Assembly: GCF_027595985.1 (NCBI RefSeq)
Contig: NC_073303.1
Span: 363,620,017-363,684,016, forward strand
Origin: Sorex araneus
Lineage: Eukaryota; Chordata; Mammalia; Eulipotyphla; Soricidae
Direction of reading: 5' to 3'
DNA length: 64,000 nucleotides
Shown here: positions 44,585 to 55,706 of the stretch, piece after piece
How positions within the stretch are numbered: position 1 is the first letter of the stretch
How the letters are laid out: each line of letters opens with the position of its first letter
Notes under the pieces: generated by a model
Databases searched by the model: none
The model's input: the letters and a program-made list of their open reading frames with translations, nothing else
Told to the model about the DNA's origin: nothing
Position numbers and translations under genes: made by a program

Positions 44585-45557
44585 CTACTTTAAACTGTAA
44601 AGCTACAGTGAGCTATACAGTGTGGTACTGGAATAAAAAACAGATAGAACAATGGAGCAGATTGAAAGCCAAAAGATAAACCCGCAAATATATGAATAGC
44701 TATTTTATAACAAAGGAGCCAACTTCACTAAAGGAAGGAAGAATCCTCTTCAATGCATGTATTTGGAAAACTGCAAACTTTGGACCACTAACTGATATCA
44801 TTTACAAATACCTTCCTGTGGGAAGAGCACTAGAATAAACTGGAGGAGACTGATAGTCTCAGGTGCAATTGGGGGGCACTTTCTGTTTGTTTTATTAGGA
44901 AGACAGACCTACAGAGCTCCACAGAGTGACTTCTTAAGATCACAGGGCTGAGTTAAAGAAACTTTGGTACATCTACATAATGGAATACTATGCAGCTGTT
45001 AGGAGAGATGAAGTCATAAAATTTGCTTATAAATGGATAGACATGGAGATTATCATGCAAAGTGAAATGAGTCAGAAAGAGAGGGACAGACATAGAAGGA
45101 CTGCACTCATGTGTGGAGTATAGAATAGCATCACATGAGGCTGACACCCAAGGACAGTACATACAAGGGCCAGCAGGATTGCCCCATAGCTGAAAGCCTG
45201 CTTCATGAGCAGAGGGGAGAAGACAGCTGGAATAGAGAAGGGATCATTGAAAATGATGGCTGGAGGAACCAGTTGGGACGGGAAATGCATGCCGAAAGTA
45301 GATAACGGACCAAACATGATGATCTCTCAGTGTCTGTGTTGCAAGCCATAATGCCCAAAAGTAGAGAGAGAGTATGGGGAATATTGTCTGCCATAGAGGT
45401 AGGGGGAGGGTGGGAAAGGAGCGGTATACCAGGGATATTGGTGTTGGGGAATGTGCACTGGTGGAGGGATGGGTGTTTGATCATTGTGGGATTGTAACCC
45501 AAACATGAAAGCTTTTAACTATCTCACAGTGATTCAGTAAAATTAAAAAAAAAAAAA
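44585..45557 (+). mobile_element. L1 ORF2 C-terminal region and 3' UTR
   Basis: gtggtactggaataaaaaac, gaacaatggagcagattga and agataaacccgcaaatatat mark ORF2. aatggaatactatgcagctg, agtgaaatgagtcagaaaga and tgcactcatgtgtggagta mark its C-terminus. The 3' UTR (tgccatagaggtagggggag, atgtgcactggtggaggga) and acagtgattcagtaaaatt plus poly(A) follow. About 165 bp at 44780-44945 do not fit ORF2. Translation of 44953-45122 gives an L1 C-terminal signature (MEYYAAVR) but lacks upstream frame continuity. Confidence 0.85.
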
Positions 45558-45564
45558 AAAGACT

Positions 45565-45716
45565 GCGGGACTGGAGAGATAGTAGGAGAGGCAAGATGTT
45601 TGCCTTGCATGCTGTTGATTCTGGCTCACATCCCTAGCACCACATATGGTCTAAGCAACAGCCAGGAATAGCTCTTAAGCACTACCAGGTGTAGCTTAAA
45701 ATTCCACTCCCAAATA
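45565..45716 (+). mobile_element. A-type SINE, diverged
   Basis: gggactggagagatagtagg, tttgccttgcatgctgttga, tagcaccacatatggtctaa, ctaccaggtgtagcttaaaa. It sits directly behind the L1 poly(A). Confidence 0.8.
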
Positions 45717-45728
45717 AAATAATTACTG

Positions 45729-45904
45729 TATTACTGTCATCCCGTTCCTCATCGATTTGGTCGAAAGGGCACCAGTAACGTCTTCACTGTGAGACTTCTT
45801 GTTACTGTTTTTGGCATATCAAATACCCCATGGGTAGCTTGCCAGGCTCTGCCGTTCGGGCAAGATACTCTTGGTAGCTTGCCGGGCTCTCTGAGAGGGG
45901 CAGA
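45729..45904 (-). mobile_element. B-type SINE, 5'-truncated
   Basis: ttactgtcatcccgttcctc, gggcaccagtaacgtcttca, ccatgggtagcttgccaggc, gccgggctctctgagagggg. No head. Confidence 0.88.
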
Positions 45905-46085
45905 GCAAATAAAGTAATAAATGCAAAAAAATAATTAATAAGGCATTAGCAAACAGGAATAAACAACAAATAAATTATACGCCTTAATCATGTGGAGTTT
46001 ATTAAGAGTGCAAGACAAAATCAATGTGAAAATAGATTAAGGATTCCCATTCTATTTTAGTACTATCTCTATTCAGCATTTAGAG

Positions 46086-46250
46086 TGGGGAGTTTAGGCC
46101 ACATCCAGTGATATTCAGGGCTTCCTCCTGGCTCTGTTCTGAGGGATCACCCCTGGCAGTGCTCAGAAGACCTTATGTAGTTCCAGGGTTCACACTAAAA
46201 CTATGTACAAGACAAATGCCTTAACCCCTTTACTATCTTTATGCCCTCCT
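46086..46250 (-). mobile_element. A-type SINE, diverged
   Basis: ttaggccacatccagtgat, tcctcctggctctgttctg, gatcacccctggcagtgctc, ccagggttcacactaaaac. Confidence 0.82.
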
Positions 46251-46369
46251 ATAACATTTCCAGTGAAAATGAAAAAAAAAAAGTGATTATTAAGAACTGG
46301 GAGGGAAAGAAGTAAAACTAATTATTTTCAGTAACGATTGCTAACATAAATTTAATTATTTTCAGTAAT

Positions 46370-46960
46370 ATGATTGCTGTCACAGAAACCTAAAACAATG
46401 TACAAATTATTAGAAATAATTGGCAAGTTTAACAAGATTAGTATACAAAGTCAATTGCATTTACAGAAATACACTGCAAACAATTAGAAAATTAATTAAA
46501 GACAAGGAGCCACTTGCAGTATAACCAGAGAATATCATGTACCAGGAAATAAATCTAGCAAAATATAAAAAAGACTTCTATTGGAAGTTATAAATCATTA
46601 TTAATAGAGACCACAGGAAACTCAAATAGATGAAGACGTGGACCATATTTTCTTGTAGAAAGAGTTGATATCATAAAGACAACATTCTCTCTATATTAAT
46701 TTGTAGAGTCAATGCATTGGCAATAAAATCTGAAATGGATTTTTGAGAAAATATGCAAAATCTTACTGAAAGGAATTTTAAAGGAGAGAGAGCAGAGAAC
46801 ATGACACTAAGGGGAGGTGTACCCATCGAGACATCAGAACATATGAGTTTTAATTAAGATCGTGTGATATTATCTATACTATACCAAATTTAATCAGTAT
46901 AATAGAATAAATGTCAAGAATGTATAAAATCTTTGAATTTCATAGAAGGAATGACTAGAT
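46370..46960 (+). repeat. old L1 ORF2 fragment
   Basis: ggcaagtttaacaagattag, tacaaagtcaattgcattt, atacactgcaaacaattag and atgtaccaggaaataaatct match the RT-distal part of L1 ORF2. The frame is destroyed. Confidence 0.6.
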
Positions 46961-47089
46961 CAGTGAACAAAGGCAGGCATGTTCAAAAAATGTAACTAAA
47001 AGAAAAGGTTACGTATTTGTAAGATACCACCTCATAAAAAATAATTTCACAAATATTGAGCTTAACATTTTTCATTTAAAGCTTTAGAA

Positions 47090-47880
47090 TTAAAAAAAAT
47101 TAATTAACGCCTTTACTCATACAGGTGAAACAAGACTTCTTAGCAATCTAGCAAACAGTGACTACAAAAGAAAAGATTAATAAAGGGCAGAAATTAGGTA
47201 GGGTAAAAGCCCTTGTCTTGCACTCAGCTAACACCAGTTTAAGCCCTGGCACTTCGAATGGTCTCCTGAGCACCACTGCATGCGTCTCCGTCTAAGAAAA
47301 AGTAATACATTTTCAACCATAGAGTTAAAAAACTCCTTTGTTTATTAAACAAATATTGGATATAATAAAATTGATTGGGTGTATATATTTGTAATATACA
47401 GCAAATAGAGATTCACATTAAGAATATTTTAAACAAAAAATAATAATTTCAAAGAATTGATAGTAAAATGTGTAAAGAAATGAACAATAATTGTACAAAT
47501 GAGAAAACACTCATATTAAGTAACTGAAAAATTTAACATTATCAGTCACCATGGAAATGAAATACAAATCTTAGATAACACTTTAAATCACTTTTATTGT
47601 CAAAATGTAAACGTCTGACAATACCAAGTATAACAAGTATACACCTGTGTAAGGGTCTCTTATTTATTGTTGGGGGGAGTTAGGTCATCTAATTTATAAA
47701 TGAATATAATGGATGCCAACAATATGAATGAATGTTGACAATATAGTAAGTGGAAAACAGTCCCCAATATTAACAAAATATCAAGTAAAATTAACGAAGG
47801 TAAGAAATGCTTTTAAGGAATGCATGCTTTTATGAGTTTTATTTCATGTGTTTCTGTGTTGTTGCCCTCTTAAAAAAGTT
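47090..47880 (+). repeat. old L1 ORF2 fragment, interrupted by SINE
   Basis: agcaatctagcaaacagtga, gtgtaaagaaatgaacaata, atcagtcaccatggaaatga and aatacaaatcttagataaca recall the ORF2 segment before the C-terminus. Strong decay. A diverged A-type SINE sits at 47190-47302. Confidence 0.45.
47190..47302 (+). mobile_element. A-type SINE, short and diverged
   Basis: aattaggtagggtaaaagcc, cttgtcttgcactcagct, accagtttaagccctggca, tggtctcctgagcaccact. Confidence 0.7.
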
Positions 47881-48123
47881 AAAAAGAAAAAAATATTGCT
47901 CTTTTTGGAAGATAATGGACTATTATTGCAAAAACATCGTAGCAGTGTTGTTATTTAAAAAAACATCTTGGACATTGATATACTAGGACATGTTAGTAGA
48001 ACAAGGTAATGCAATCTTCAAGGAAGAAGGAATTGACTACATATTGACACTACTCTAATTGATGATGACACAAGTTTAAGGCTGTGAAAGGAATAGATAT
48101 AATGAAGAGTCACGGGATAGACG

Positions 48124-48248
48124 AGGCGGGGGCTAGAGGGACAGTAGAGACATTAGTGAATGGCTTGCATGTGGCCAACCCTGATTATATTCCCCAGGGC
48201 CCACTGAATACTGCTTGGGAGGTATTTCACACCTAAAAAAATAAAAAT
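48124..48248 (+). mobile_element. A-type SINE, internally shortened
   Basis: gcgggggctagagggacagt, ggcttgcatgtggccaaccc, ttccccagggcccactgaat, A-rich end. Much of the body is missing. Confidence 0.72.
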
Positions 48249-48261
48249 AATAATGAACACT

Positions 48262-48903
48262 GTCATCACTGTCATCCCATTATTCATTGATTTGCTCAAG
48301 TGGGCACCAGTAGTGTCTCCATTCATCCCAGCCCTGAGATTTTAGCAGCCTCTCTTTACTCATCCTTCCCACTAATGCCTCATTGGAGGCTCTTTCAGGC
48401 TCAGGGGAATGAGACCCATCATTGTTGCTATTTTTGGCATATTGAGTATGCCATGGGGAGCTTGCCAGGCTCTGCCTTCCGGGCAGGATACTCTTGGTAG
48501 CTTGCCCGGTTTTCTGAGGGAGAACTAGACCATAAGAGGTCTTCTGGGAGCTTTGTTTTATAGTCTCTGGATCTTGGCCGTTGATGGGATTACATGGCAC
48601 CGGGGGCAGTTTGTGGATGTGACTGCCTAAGCTACTGGAAAATGGGGGATCTGGGTGGAGGAGGCCCAGTACTGATCTAAGAAGGCTTGGAGATCTCAGC
48701 CCTGGATTCTGCACACTTGGGTTCCTCTGCTGGTTTCCTCATGCTTGAGGCTTGTCCAAGTGTGTGGAGAGTGGCCTTGAGCATGGCTGTAACTGGGTTC
48801 CGGAGGTCTTCAGCTGTTGGGGTTTGGCTCAAGGTGAGGAGGAAAACTCAACTTGTGCTCCTTCTAAGGGGCCCCAGTGAAAACAGCCAGGCTTGGGGGC
48901 AGA
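48262..48903 (-). mobile_element. long RTE-tailed non-autonomous element, copy 2
   Basis: About 640 bp, homologous to 33405-33950 in the opposite orientation. In sense order: cctggctgttttcactgggg, gctgaagacctccggaacc, cagcagaggaacccaagtg, cccatcaacggccaagatcc. A stretch very close to the B-type SINE body follows (gggcaagctaccaagagtat, ggcagagcctggcaagctcc, tcaatatgccaaaaatagc), then about 110 bp that B-type SINEs lack (gagcctgaaagagcctccaa). It ends with the RTE-like end and atgacagtgatgacagtg. No coding frame. Confidence 0.85.
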
Positions 48904-48952
48904 AGAAATAATAATAATAAGAAGAAGAAATAATAATAATAAGAAGAAAGAT
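48904..48952 (+). repeat. AAT/AAG trinucleotide tract
   Basis: Two alternations of (aat)n and (aag)n at the sense 5' edge of the long RTE-tailed element. Confidence 0.92.
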
Positions 48953-50805
48953 ATGTAAATTGAAGATTTTGACCAAGTAAAAGTGTAGGAATGAAAGTAT
49001 TTCTGTGAAGTCTTTTGGAAATCTGTAAACTCAAATTTAATTTCCATATTTTTAAAAAAGATTTATTTTTCCAAGTCTTTTGGTAATTATTGTAACAGTG
49101 TGGGTATTTACTGTTTTATTTGGTTCATGTTGATTATGTGTGTGTAATTTGAAATATTACCATAAGTAAGATGAAATTATTTCTGAAGATTCATTATTTT
49201 TACCCAATTGAAAGTGAATTTTAAAATGTTGGTCTGGACTTGTCATATTATCTAATAACCCACCGTAAAGGATATGGATCTAATTGTTTTGATGTTTCAG
49301 TTTTCATTTCTTGTTATGTTTTGACAGATTCTGTAACTCTACCTTTACCCAAAGCATTTAAAATATTATCTTGCTCTTGCTGAGAAGTTGTAAATCTCAC
49401 GGGCACATGAGGATAGAGTAAGTTCATTGCATTCTCAAAATTATGTCAGTAATTATGCTCCATATTGTTCACACCTATATTCATAGAGCAAACATTATGA
49501 TCACACTAGAAGTAGAAGAAAACCCATCTATTTTTTATTCAGTGTTGCTACGGAAAGCAGAGGTTAGTTGAGTCCAGGTAATGTGAAGTAAAGGGGCTTT
49601 CAGCTGACAAGCTGACATGAACTCCCAGGAAAGACAATCTAAAACAGCCTGGGTCTATACTCTGGCCAGTTCTTCTCAAATGAGCCATGTCTGGATCTTT
49701 GCTTTGAAGAAGGAAAAAAATATTGTCTTAGACCTAAAAAATGTTAAAATTTAAAATGAGTTGAAATCATGTTCCTTCCTCCACATGTCTACACACTCAA
49801 ACTGTAGATGTAGGATGCAAGGCTTACTTCTCATATAAAGGTTTTTCCAAGAACTGTCAGCAGGTTGCAGGTGGGAGAAATTTGGCAGAAAGAGGGATTG
49901 GGACGTAGGAACTTATATTTTACTCCATAAACCGATCCCATATGTATTATGTCTTGGATGTCTCAACTGCACTTGTTTAGGCTCCAGAAGTGTGCAGCTC
50001 AAGCAAAACTTTCTTTGGAGTGTAGAGAGGAAGAAAGTGATATATTAGTTATTTCTCAGCATTCAGAATTAAATCTAATTAGCCTAAAATAAGAAATCTC
50101 TAAGCAGCTTAAAGCCAAATGGGAAATCCACACACAATGGAAAGCTAGATCTGATGAATATGAAAGATTAAAGCAAAATAGTAATGTCCTTTGGGATAAA
50201 GATGGCAAAACCAGAAGATTTTGCACTTAAGCTGAAAGATGAAATAAGAAAAAGAAAGGGATAAATAGCAGATATCATTTAAGAAGATTCAAGTCAAGCA
50301 AAACCCTCAGATCAGAAGGTTGGCGAAGAAAGATAAAAAGAGAAGTAGAAAAATGTTTTCATAAATAGACACAATTAAATATATAAACTCTGATCATTTC
50401 AGGGAACAAAGAGTTGACCGAAAAAAGTCCTGTCATCACAGTTTTTTCGAGGATTTGTGGTTAGAGAATTTATATTGTGCAAGTTAATAAAAGACCCAGT
50501 AGTCATCTTAAAAAGTTGTTATACAAATAGCAATTTACATAAAAATAAAACACTTAATTTAAATTTAAAGTAATTCTGCTCTGTTTTACACTTCTAAAGG
50601 CCTTCAACGGAGTAGTGATAAATGTAATTTAATAATATACTAATAAGGGAGGATGAAGAATATCATATTTATAGTAATCTCTCTGCTTTCTTTGTCTCTA
50701 TATGTGTGAGTGCATGTGTGCAGCATAGATTTTTACATTTGCATTATTTCATGTATTACACATACACAGGATAGAATGAAAATAGTAAAGGAAAACATTA
50801 GCAAT
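48953..50805. other. unique AT-rich DNA, no gene seen
   Basis: 1.8 kb without young repeats or recognised coding sequence. Confidence 0.5.
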
Positions 50806-50820
50806 AAAAAAACGACAATG

Positions 50821-51743
50821 GCCCACATCCAAAAGAACAAAAGCAACCGGTGTTGGCGCTGATGTGGGGAGAAAGGAACTCTCCTTCACTGCTGGTGGGA
50901 ATGCCAACTGGTTCAGCCCTTTTGGAAAACAGTATGGACGCTTCTCAGAAAATTTGAAATTGAGCTCCCATTTGACCCAGCAATACCACTTCTGGGAATA
51001 TATACTGGAGATGCAAAAAAAATACAGTAAAAGTGACCTCTGAACCTATATGTTCATTGCAGCACTGTTTACAATAGCCAAAATCTGGAAAAAACCCAAG
51101 TGCCTGAGAACAGATGACTGGTTAAAGAAAACTTGGTATACCTACACAATGGAATACTATACAGTTGTTAGAAAAATTGAAATCACGAAATTTGCATATA
51201 AGTGGATCAACATGGAAAGTATCATGTTAAGTGAAATGAGTCAGAAAGAGTGGGACAGACATAGAAAAATTGCACTCGTTTGTGGAATATAGAGTAACAG
51301 AATGGGAAACTAATACCCAAGAATAGTAGAGACAAGTACCAGGAGGATAACTCCATAGCTTGGAAGCTGGCCTTACATGCTGGGGGAAAAAGCAGTTCAG
51401 ATAGAGAAGGGAACACCAAGCAAAGGGCACTAGGTGGCCCGCTAGGGGTGCGAGATGTGGGCTGAAAATAGACTGTAAACTGAACATGATGCCTACTTAA
51501 TACCTCAATAGCAAACCACAACACCCGAAAGGAGAGAGAGCAAAAGGGAATGCCCTGCCACAGAGGCGGGGTGGGGTGGAGGGGACAGGGTGGGGTAGTG
51601 GGAAGGATGCTGGGACCATTGGTGGTGGAAAATGGGCACTGGTGGAGGGATGGGTACTCAATCATTGTATGACTGAAATGCAAGCCTGAAAGTATATAAG
51701 TCTGTAACTTTATCTCATGGTGATTCACTAATAAATTTTTTTA
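50821..51743 (+). mobile_element. L1, 5'-truncated, with imperfect TSD
   Basis: 923 bp starting in distal ORF2 (ggtgttggcgctgatgtggg, ttcactgctggtgggaatgc, agcaataccacttctggga) and running through the ORF2 stop and a ~450 bp 3' UTR to gtgattcactaataaattt. The flanks aaaaaaacgacaatg (50806-50820) and aaaaaaataacaatg (51744-51758) agree at 13 of 15 positions. The 3' UTR matches those at 16.0 and 34.9 kb. Confidence 0.92.
51050..51292 (+). pseudogene. L1 ORF2 C-terminal remnant
   Basis: 80 codons open to the natural stop, beginning MFIAALFTIAKIW and containing YTMEYYTVVRK and SEMSQKEWDRHRK. These correspond to the C-terminal end of L1 ORF2p, after the reverse transcriptase domain. It is a fragment of a truncated insertion, with no promoter, endonuclease or RT core. 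Confidence 0.93.
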
Positions 51744-51954
51744 AAAAAAATAACAATGAAACTCCTTCGTTGGAAAAGCTCAAAGAACCATGATATTAAA
51801 AGAAGGTGAACAAGGCCACTTAGTACCATCTAGAGTGAGGGCAGTGAAATGTAACTAGTCTGGGATGAGCCTGCAGTTGGGTTGGAATATTTATACCTAC
51901 AGTTTTCACACTCCCATTTACCTAGAGATATCATCTTTAAAATGTACACCAATG

Positions 51955-52050
51955 AAGGAACAGGTATTGGAACATTGTATGACTGAAACCCAATCATGAA
52001 TAACTTTGTGTATCTCATGGAAATTTCATTTAAAAATTTTTTTTAAAAAA
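51955..52050 (+). repeat. L1 3' UTR terminal fragment
   Basis: aacattgtatgactgaaacc, gtgtatctcatggaaatttc and an A-rich run match the last ~90 bp of the L1/composite 3' module. Confidence 0.65.
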
Positions 52051-52297
52051 TAGCACAGTGAGTATGGTGCTTACCTTGCATGCAGCAGACCTGGGTTCAA
52101 TTCCTCCACTCTTCTCAGAGAGCCCAGCAAGCTACCAAAGAGTATATTGCCCACACGGCAGAGCCTGCCAAGCTACCCGTGACGTATTCAATATGCTAGA
52201 AACAGTAACAATAAGTCTCACAATTTGTTGTGAGACGTTACTGGTGCCCACTTGAGCAAATAGATGAACAGTGGGAGGACAGGGCTACAGTGCTAAA
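52051..52297 (+). mobile_element. B-type SINE with a templated insertion
   Basis: tagcacagtgagtatggtgc head start, B box gggttcaattcc, body (ccacacggcagagcctgcc), RTE-like end (ttactggtgcccacttgagc) and gctacagtgct tail. Inside the conserved gtctcacaat segment, about 10 bp have been added, forming an inverted repeat at 52216-52237. Confidence 0.9.
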
Positions 52298-52382
52298 AAA
52301 ATATCATTTACTTTTATCTTCTTCTCTATCTTATCCTGAATTCTATAACCCCTCCCTACTTTTCTCACTTCCCATTCAGGCC

Positions 52383-52383
<1 letters not shown>

Positions 52384-52440
<57 letters not shown>
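52384..52440 (+). repeat. (AC)n microsatellite
   Basis: About 28 AC units. Confidence 0.97.
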
Positions 52441-52441
<1 letters not shown>

Positions 52442-52504
52442 AAATCATCATCATCAACTGCTCTTATCAGGAAGCTGTAGACTGTACTCTCAACTCTTAC
52501 AATG

Positions 52505-52622
52505 TGGTATAAAGGGCGCATGGTTGTAATTAGGCAGTAGAGCATTTGTCTTGCATGTGGAGGCCTTGAGTTTTACTTTTCTAATGTCGCTGCCAATGGC
52601 TGTGTTGCATTGAGCACCATCC
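52505..52622 (+). repeat. possible decayed A-type SINE
   Basis: ggcagtagagcatttgtctt followed by gcatgtggaggccttgagt fits a head and B box. The body end cattgagcaccatcctctgg is faint. Confidence 0.4.
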
Positions 52623-52637
52623 TCTGGAATAAATATA

Positions 52638-52804
52638 CTTTTTTTGGTAGTTGGGGGCACACCCAGCAGTGCACAGGGCTTGCTCCAGGATCTGCATTCA
52701 GGGGTCACTCCTGGTCATGCTCACTCAGGGGACCATATGTGGTATGGGAGTTGGAACCTGGATCAGCCACATGCAAGACTTACCGTAGTATCTCTCCGGC
52801 TCTT
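52638..52804 (-). mobile_element. A-type SINE
   Basis: tagttgggggcacacccagc, gggtcactcctggtcatgct, ggggaccatatgtggtatgg, ttggaacctggatcagcca, ending atctctccggctc. Confidence 0.87.
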
Positions 52805-53269
52805 GAGTATACTTCCTTATCCCTCTGGCACCAGATGTAGACATATAATTTCTCTTAGTCGAAGCATCACAATCACAATGGCAACATGCTATAACTATGC
52901 AGAAGTCTTAGAAGCCATTGCTTGCTTCTGCTCTCTTTGTATCCTCTGCTATGTGAACACCAGGTGTGAAACTATTCTTCAGCCTTTGTCTGGAAATACA
53001 AGCATGTAGAAGGCATGAAGTGGCTGAAGGCCACTGAACATTGGGGATTTTCATCTAGATTGGTTTTGGTGCCCTGAGTGTGACTGTGGTTGGATTAAAA
53101 CAACTCTTATTTTTTTTAACTTTTAAAGTAGTAGAGGTTTAGGAAATGGCCATTTCAAAACATACTATATAGTAAATGGAGAAAAAGAAATATAACTAGG
53201 CAGATTTTTCTTTTAGTGACAATATTCAAAGACTATTGATAACTATGGAATGGAAACATTACTGGGATA
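52805..53269. other. unique DNA, no gene seen
   Basis: Nothing recognised. Confidence 0.45.
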
Positions 53270-53342
53270 AATGAAGGCATTACTGGCGCCCGCTCAAGTA
53301 AATTCACGGACAACGGGATGACAGTAATACAGTGATACAGTG
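53270..53342 (+). mobile_element. RTE or B-type SINE tail only
   Basis: ggcattactggcgcccgctc, aagtaaattcacggacaac, gggatgacagtaatacagtg, atacagtgat. About 70 bp of the shared RTE/B-type 3' end, an extreme 5' truncation. Confidence 0.8.
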
Positions 53343-53509
53343 ATTGATAACTATATCTTGTATTCAAATGGACACCCAAGTTGCAAATGACAAGTGAAAA
53401 TTCTTTGTTTTTATTGGCAAAGAAACAAGTGGGCTGCATGTGGACCAAGACAGGCTGGAGATCAAGCTTTGAAGAGAGGAAGGGGGAGTCTGGTTGGTTT
53501 TTTGTTTTG

Positions 53510-53683
53510 TTTTGTTTCATTTTTTGAGGTGGCAATGCTCAGGGATTTCTGCTGACTCTATGCTAAGAGGTTCCCTGGCAAAGCTGGGGGACCATAGACA
53601 GTGCCCAGGATCAAAGCCAGGATGGCCACTTCCAAAGCAAGTGTCTTACCTGGTGTATGATGTCTCCAGCCCCAGGGGGTCTG
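53510..53683 (-). mobile_element. A-type SINE, diverged
   Basis: T-rich start, gaggtggcaatgctcaggg, gggggaccatagacagtgcc, caggatcaaagccaggatgg, ending gtctccagcccca. Confidence 0.8.
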
Positions 53684-53709
53684 GTTTTATGCCTGGCAGA
53701 ACTAGGGTA

Positions 53710-53949
53710 GCACTGTAGCACTGTCCTCCTGTTGTTCATCGATTTGCTCGAGCGGGCACTAGTAACGTCTTCATTGTGAGACTTGTTGTTACTGTTTTTG
53801 GCATATCCAATATGCCACGGGTAGCTTGTCAGTGCTGCCGTGTGGGTGGAATACTCTCGGTAGCTTGCTGGGCTCTTCGAGAGGGATGGAGGAATTGAAC
53901 CCAGGTTGGCCTCGTGCAAGGCAAATGCCCTATCCGCTGTGCTATGGCT
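53710..53949 (-). mobile_element. B-type SINE, full length, with TSD
   Basis: gcactgtagcactgtcctcc, gcgggcactagtaacgtctt, gcatatccaatatgccacgg, gaggaattgaacccaggttg, ccgctgtgctatggct. A 13-bp TSD cagaactagggta lies at 53697-53709 and 53950-53962. Confidence 0.94.
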
Positions 53950-54061
53950 CAGAACTAGGGTAACATACATATTCTCATAGTACACAGGAATATATTCATA
54001 CTCATAAAGGAATGAGTCTTCATGATGGGAAACAGGCAAGTGTAATTAAGGAACAAACAAT

Positions 54062-54239
54062 GGAGCTGGAGTGATAGCACAGAGGGTAGGGCGTTTGCCT
54101 TGCAAGCAGCCGACCCAGGGTTCGATTCCCACCATCCCATATAATCCCCTGAGCATTGCCAAGAGTAATTCCTGAGTGCAGAGCCAGGAGTAACCCCTGT
54201 GTATGGACAGTTGTGACCCAAAAATCTGAAAAAAAAAAA
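54062..54239 (+). mobile_element. A-type SINE, full length, with TSD
   Basis: ggagctggagtgatagcaca, gggttcgattcccaccatcc, gagccaggagtaacccctgt, A tail. A 14-bp TSD aaggaacaaacaat lies at 54048-54061 and 54240-54253. Confidence 0.95.
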
Positions 54240-54362
54240 AAGGAACAAACAATCAATACTTACTGGATGTATAGAAAATGGTGGGAAAATGCCATTGGTG
54301 GTGTGGTTTTGGTATAACAACGAAGAGAAAAGTGATGAGGTTTAAAAGAGTTCCATTATGCA

Positions 54363-54772
54363 AGTGAAACTCGGAACCCAGGGGCTTTTGGCAAAAATCC
54401 CTCCAGATTTATTAAAATTTCAGAATTACAAAATCATATAATCAGCAATATAAAACAAATTGTCTAATGTTGCCTTTTTGGCAGGTCTGAGTGTTGGGGG
54501 AAAATCCCAAATAATAATGGTGGGCCTGGTGTCACTGAAACATTGAATGTAATCAAAGTAGAGAGAGAGTGTAATGTGGAAATCATCTGCCACAAAGGTA
54601 GGGGGAGGGTGTGGGAGAGAGGGTTTACTGGGGTTTTTGGTGGTGCAATATGTGCACTGGTGAAGGGATGTGTGTTTCATCATTGTATGACTGAGACTTA
54701 AACCGAAAGCTTTGTAACTGTTCTCACAGTGATTCAATAAATAAATTTATATATATAAAAAGCAAAACTATG
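54363..54772 (+). mobile_element. L1-tailed element, tail module with short head, TSD
   Basis: 410 bp: agtgaaactcggaacccagg, tccctccagatttattaaaa, caaattgtctaatgttgcct, gagtgttgggggaaaatccc, gtgcactggtgaagggatg, cacagtgattcaataaata. An 18-bp TSD aaagagttccattatgca lies at 54345-54362 and 54773-54790. Its first ~70 bp are homologous to 58490-58565 of the 58.3 kb copy, so this is a 5'-truncated member of that subtype. Confidence 0.88.
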
Positions 54773-54790
54773 AAAGAGTTCCATTATGCA

Positions 54791-55706
54791 GCCTTCACTG
54801 ATTGTATTTCAGCCTGGAGTCCGGGGTTCTTATAAGTATAGATATTCTTAATTTTCTGTCTTGACCCAATCAAGTCAAAAGAATGTAACAAGGTGACTTC
54901 TCTCAGCCAGAGGTTGTCATACCCTTCAAATGACAGGCCTCAGGCCAGTCAGATGTAGCTTTACCTAACCTCAGAGAGGACTTCTATGTTTTCAGTTGGG
55001 GGGGAGGGGATAGGACAATTTGAAAAAACCTTTCAGGGTCCCAAACGATTATTTTAAGAATCCAGCTTTATATTTCTTTTAATGTGTGTTACCACACCAG
55101 GTCCACCACCAGTATAAATGGCTCTTCACCACAGTCCACTGGACCATCTCTATCTTTCGTTCCCAGGCCACTGGGATTTTGAGACTGACTTTATGTGTTG
55201 TAATGAAGTAATAATGAAGGAAACTTGCATCATGATGTGAAAGTTCAGTGGATGCTTTCGAGCCAGAAGATAACAGATAATGGAGGCAAAAACATTCATT
55301 TCCTCTAACTGAAAGGAAGAAATCTTTGTAGGGCGTCCGTTAGTGGCTGATCAACCGGATCTATTGTGGGGTTCCCCTGTATCACTGACCAATTTTCCTG
55401 ATGGCAATTAGATACCTTAGAATTTAACCCAGTTCAGATCATTTCTGACACTGCTACTGAAAGAAAGCCTCAGGCAGAGGACTCAGTCCCACAATGCTGT
55501 CCACTGCCCTCCCCTGCCCCTCCACTGCCCCCCTTTCAGATTCCAGACCCAAGTTCCGGTATCTGTGTTGTTAAGGGACTGGCTACAAATCAGAGTCAGG
55601 TTTTAAAAACTATCTCCTACTTGAGTTCTTTTCATTTGCTAAAATGGGTCCAAAAACTCAGGAAACTTGTTTACTTGCCAGATTATCCCAGATTATCTTT
55701 CTTTTC
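54791..55706. other. unique DNA, no gene seen
   Basis: No gene signature. A pyrimidine-rich ctgccctcccctgcccc run sits at about 55505-55530. Confidence 0.5.

Noticed and set aside
52386-52440. Threonine/histidine-rich frame across the AC repeat
   Set aside because: Translation of a microsatellite.
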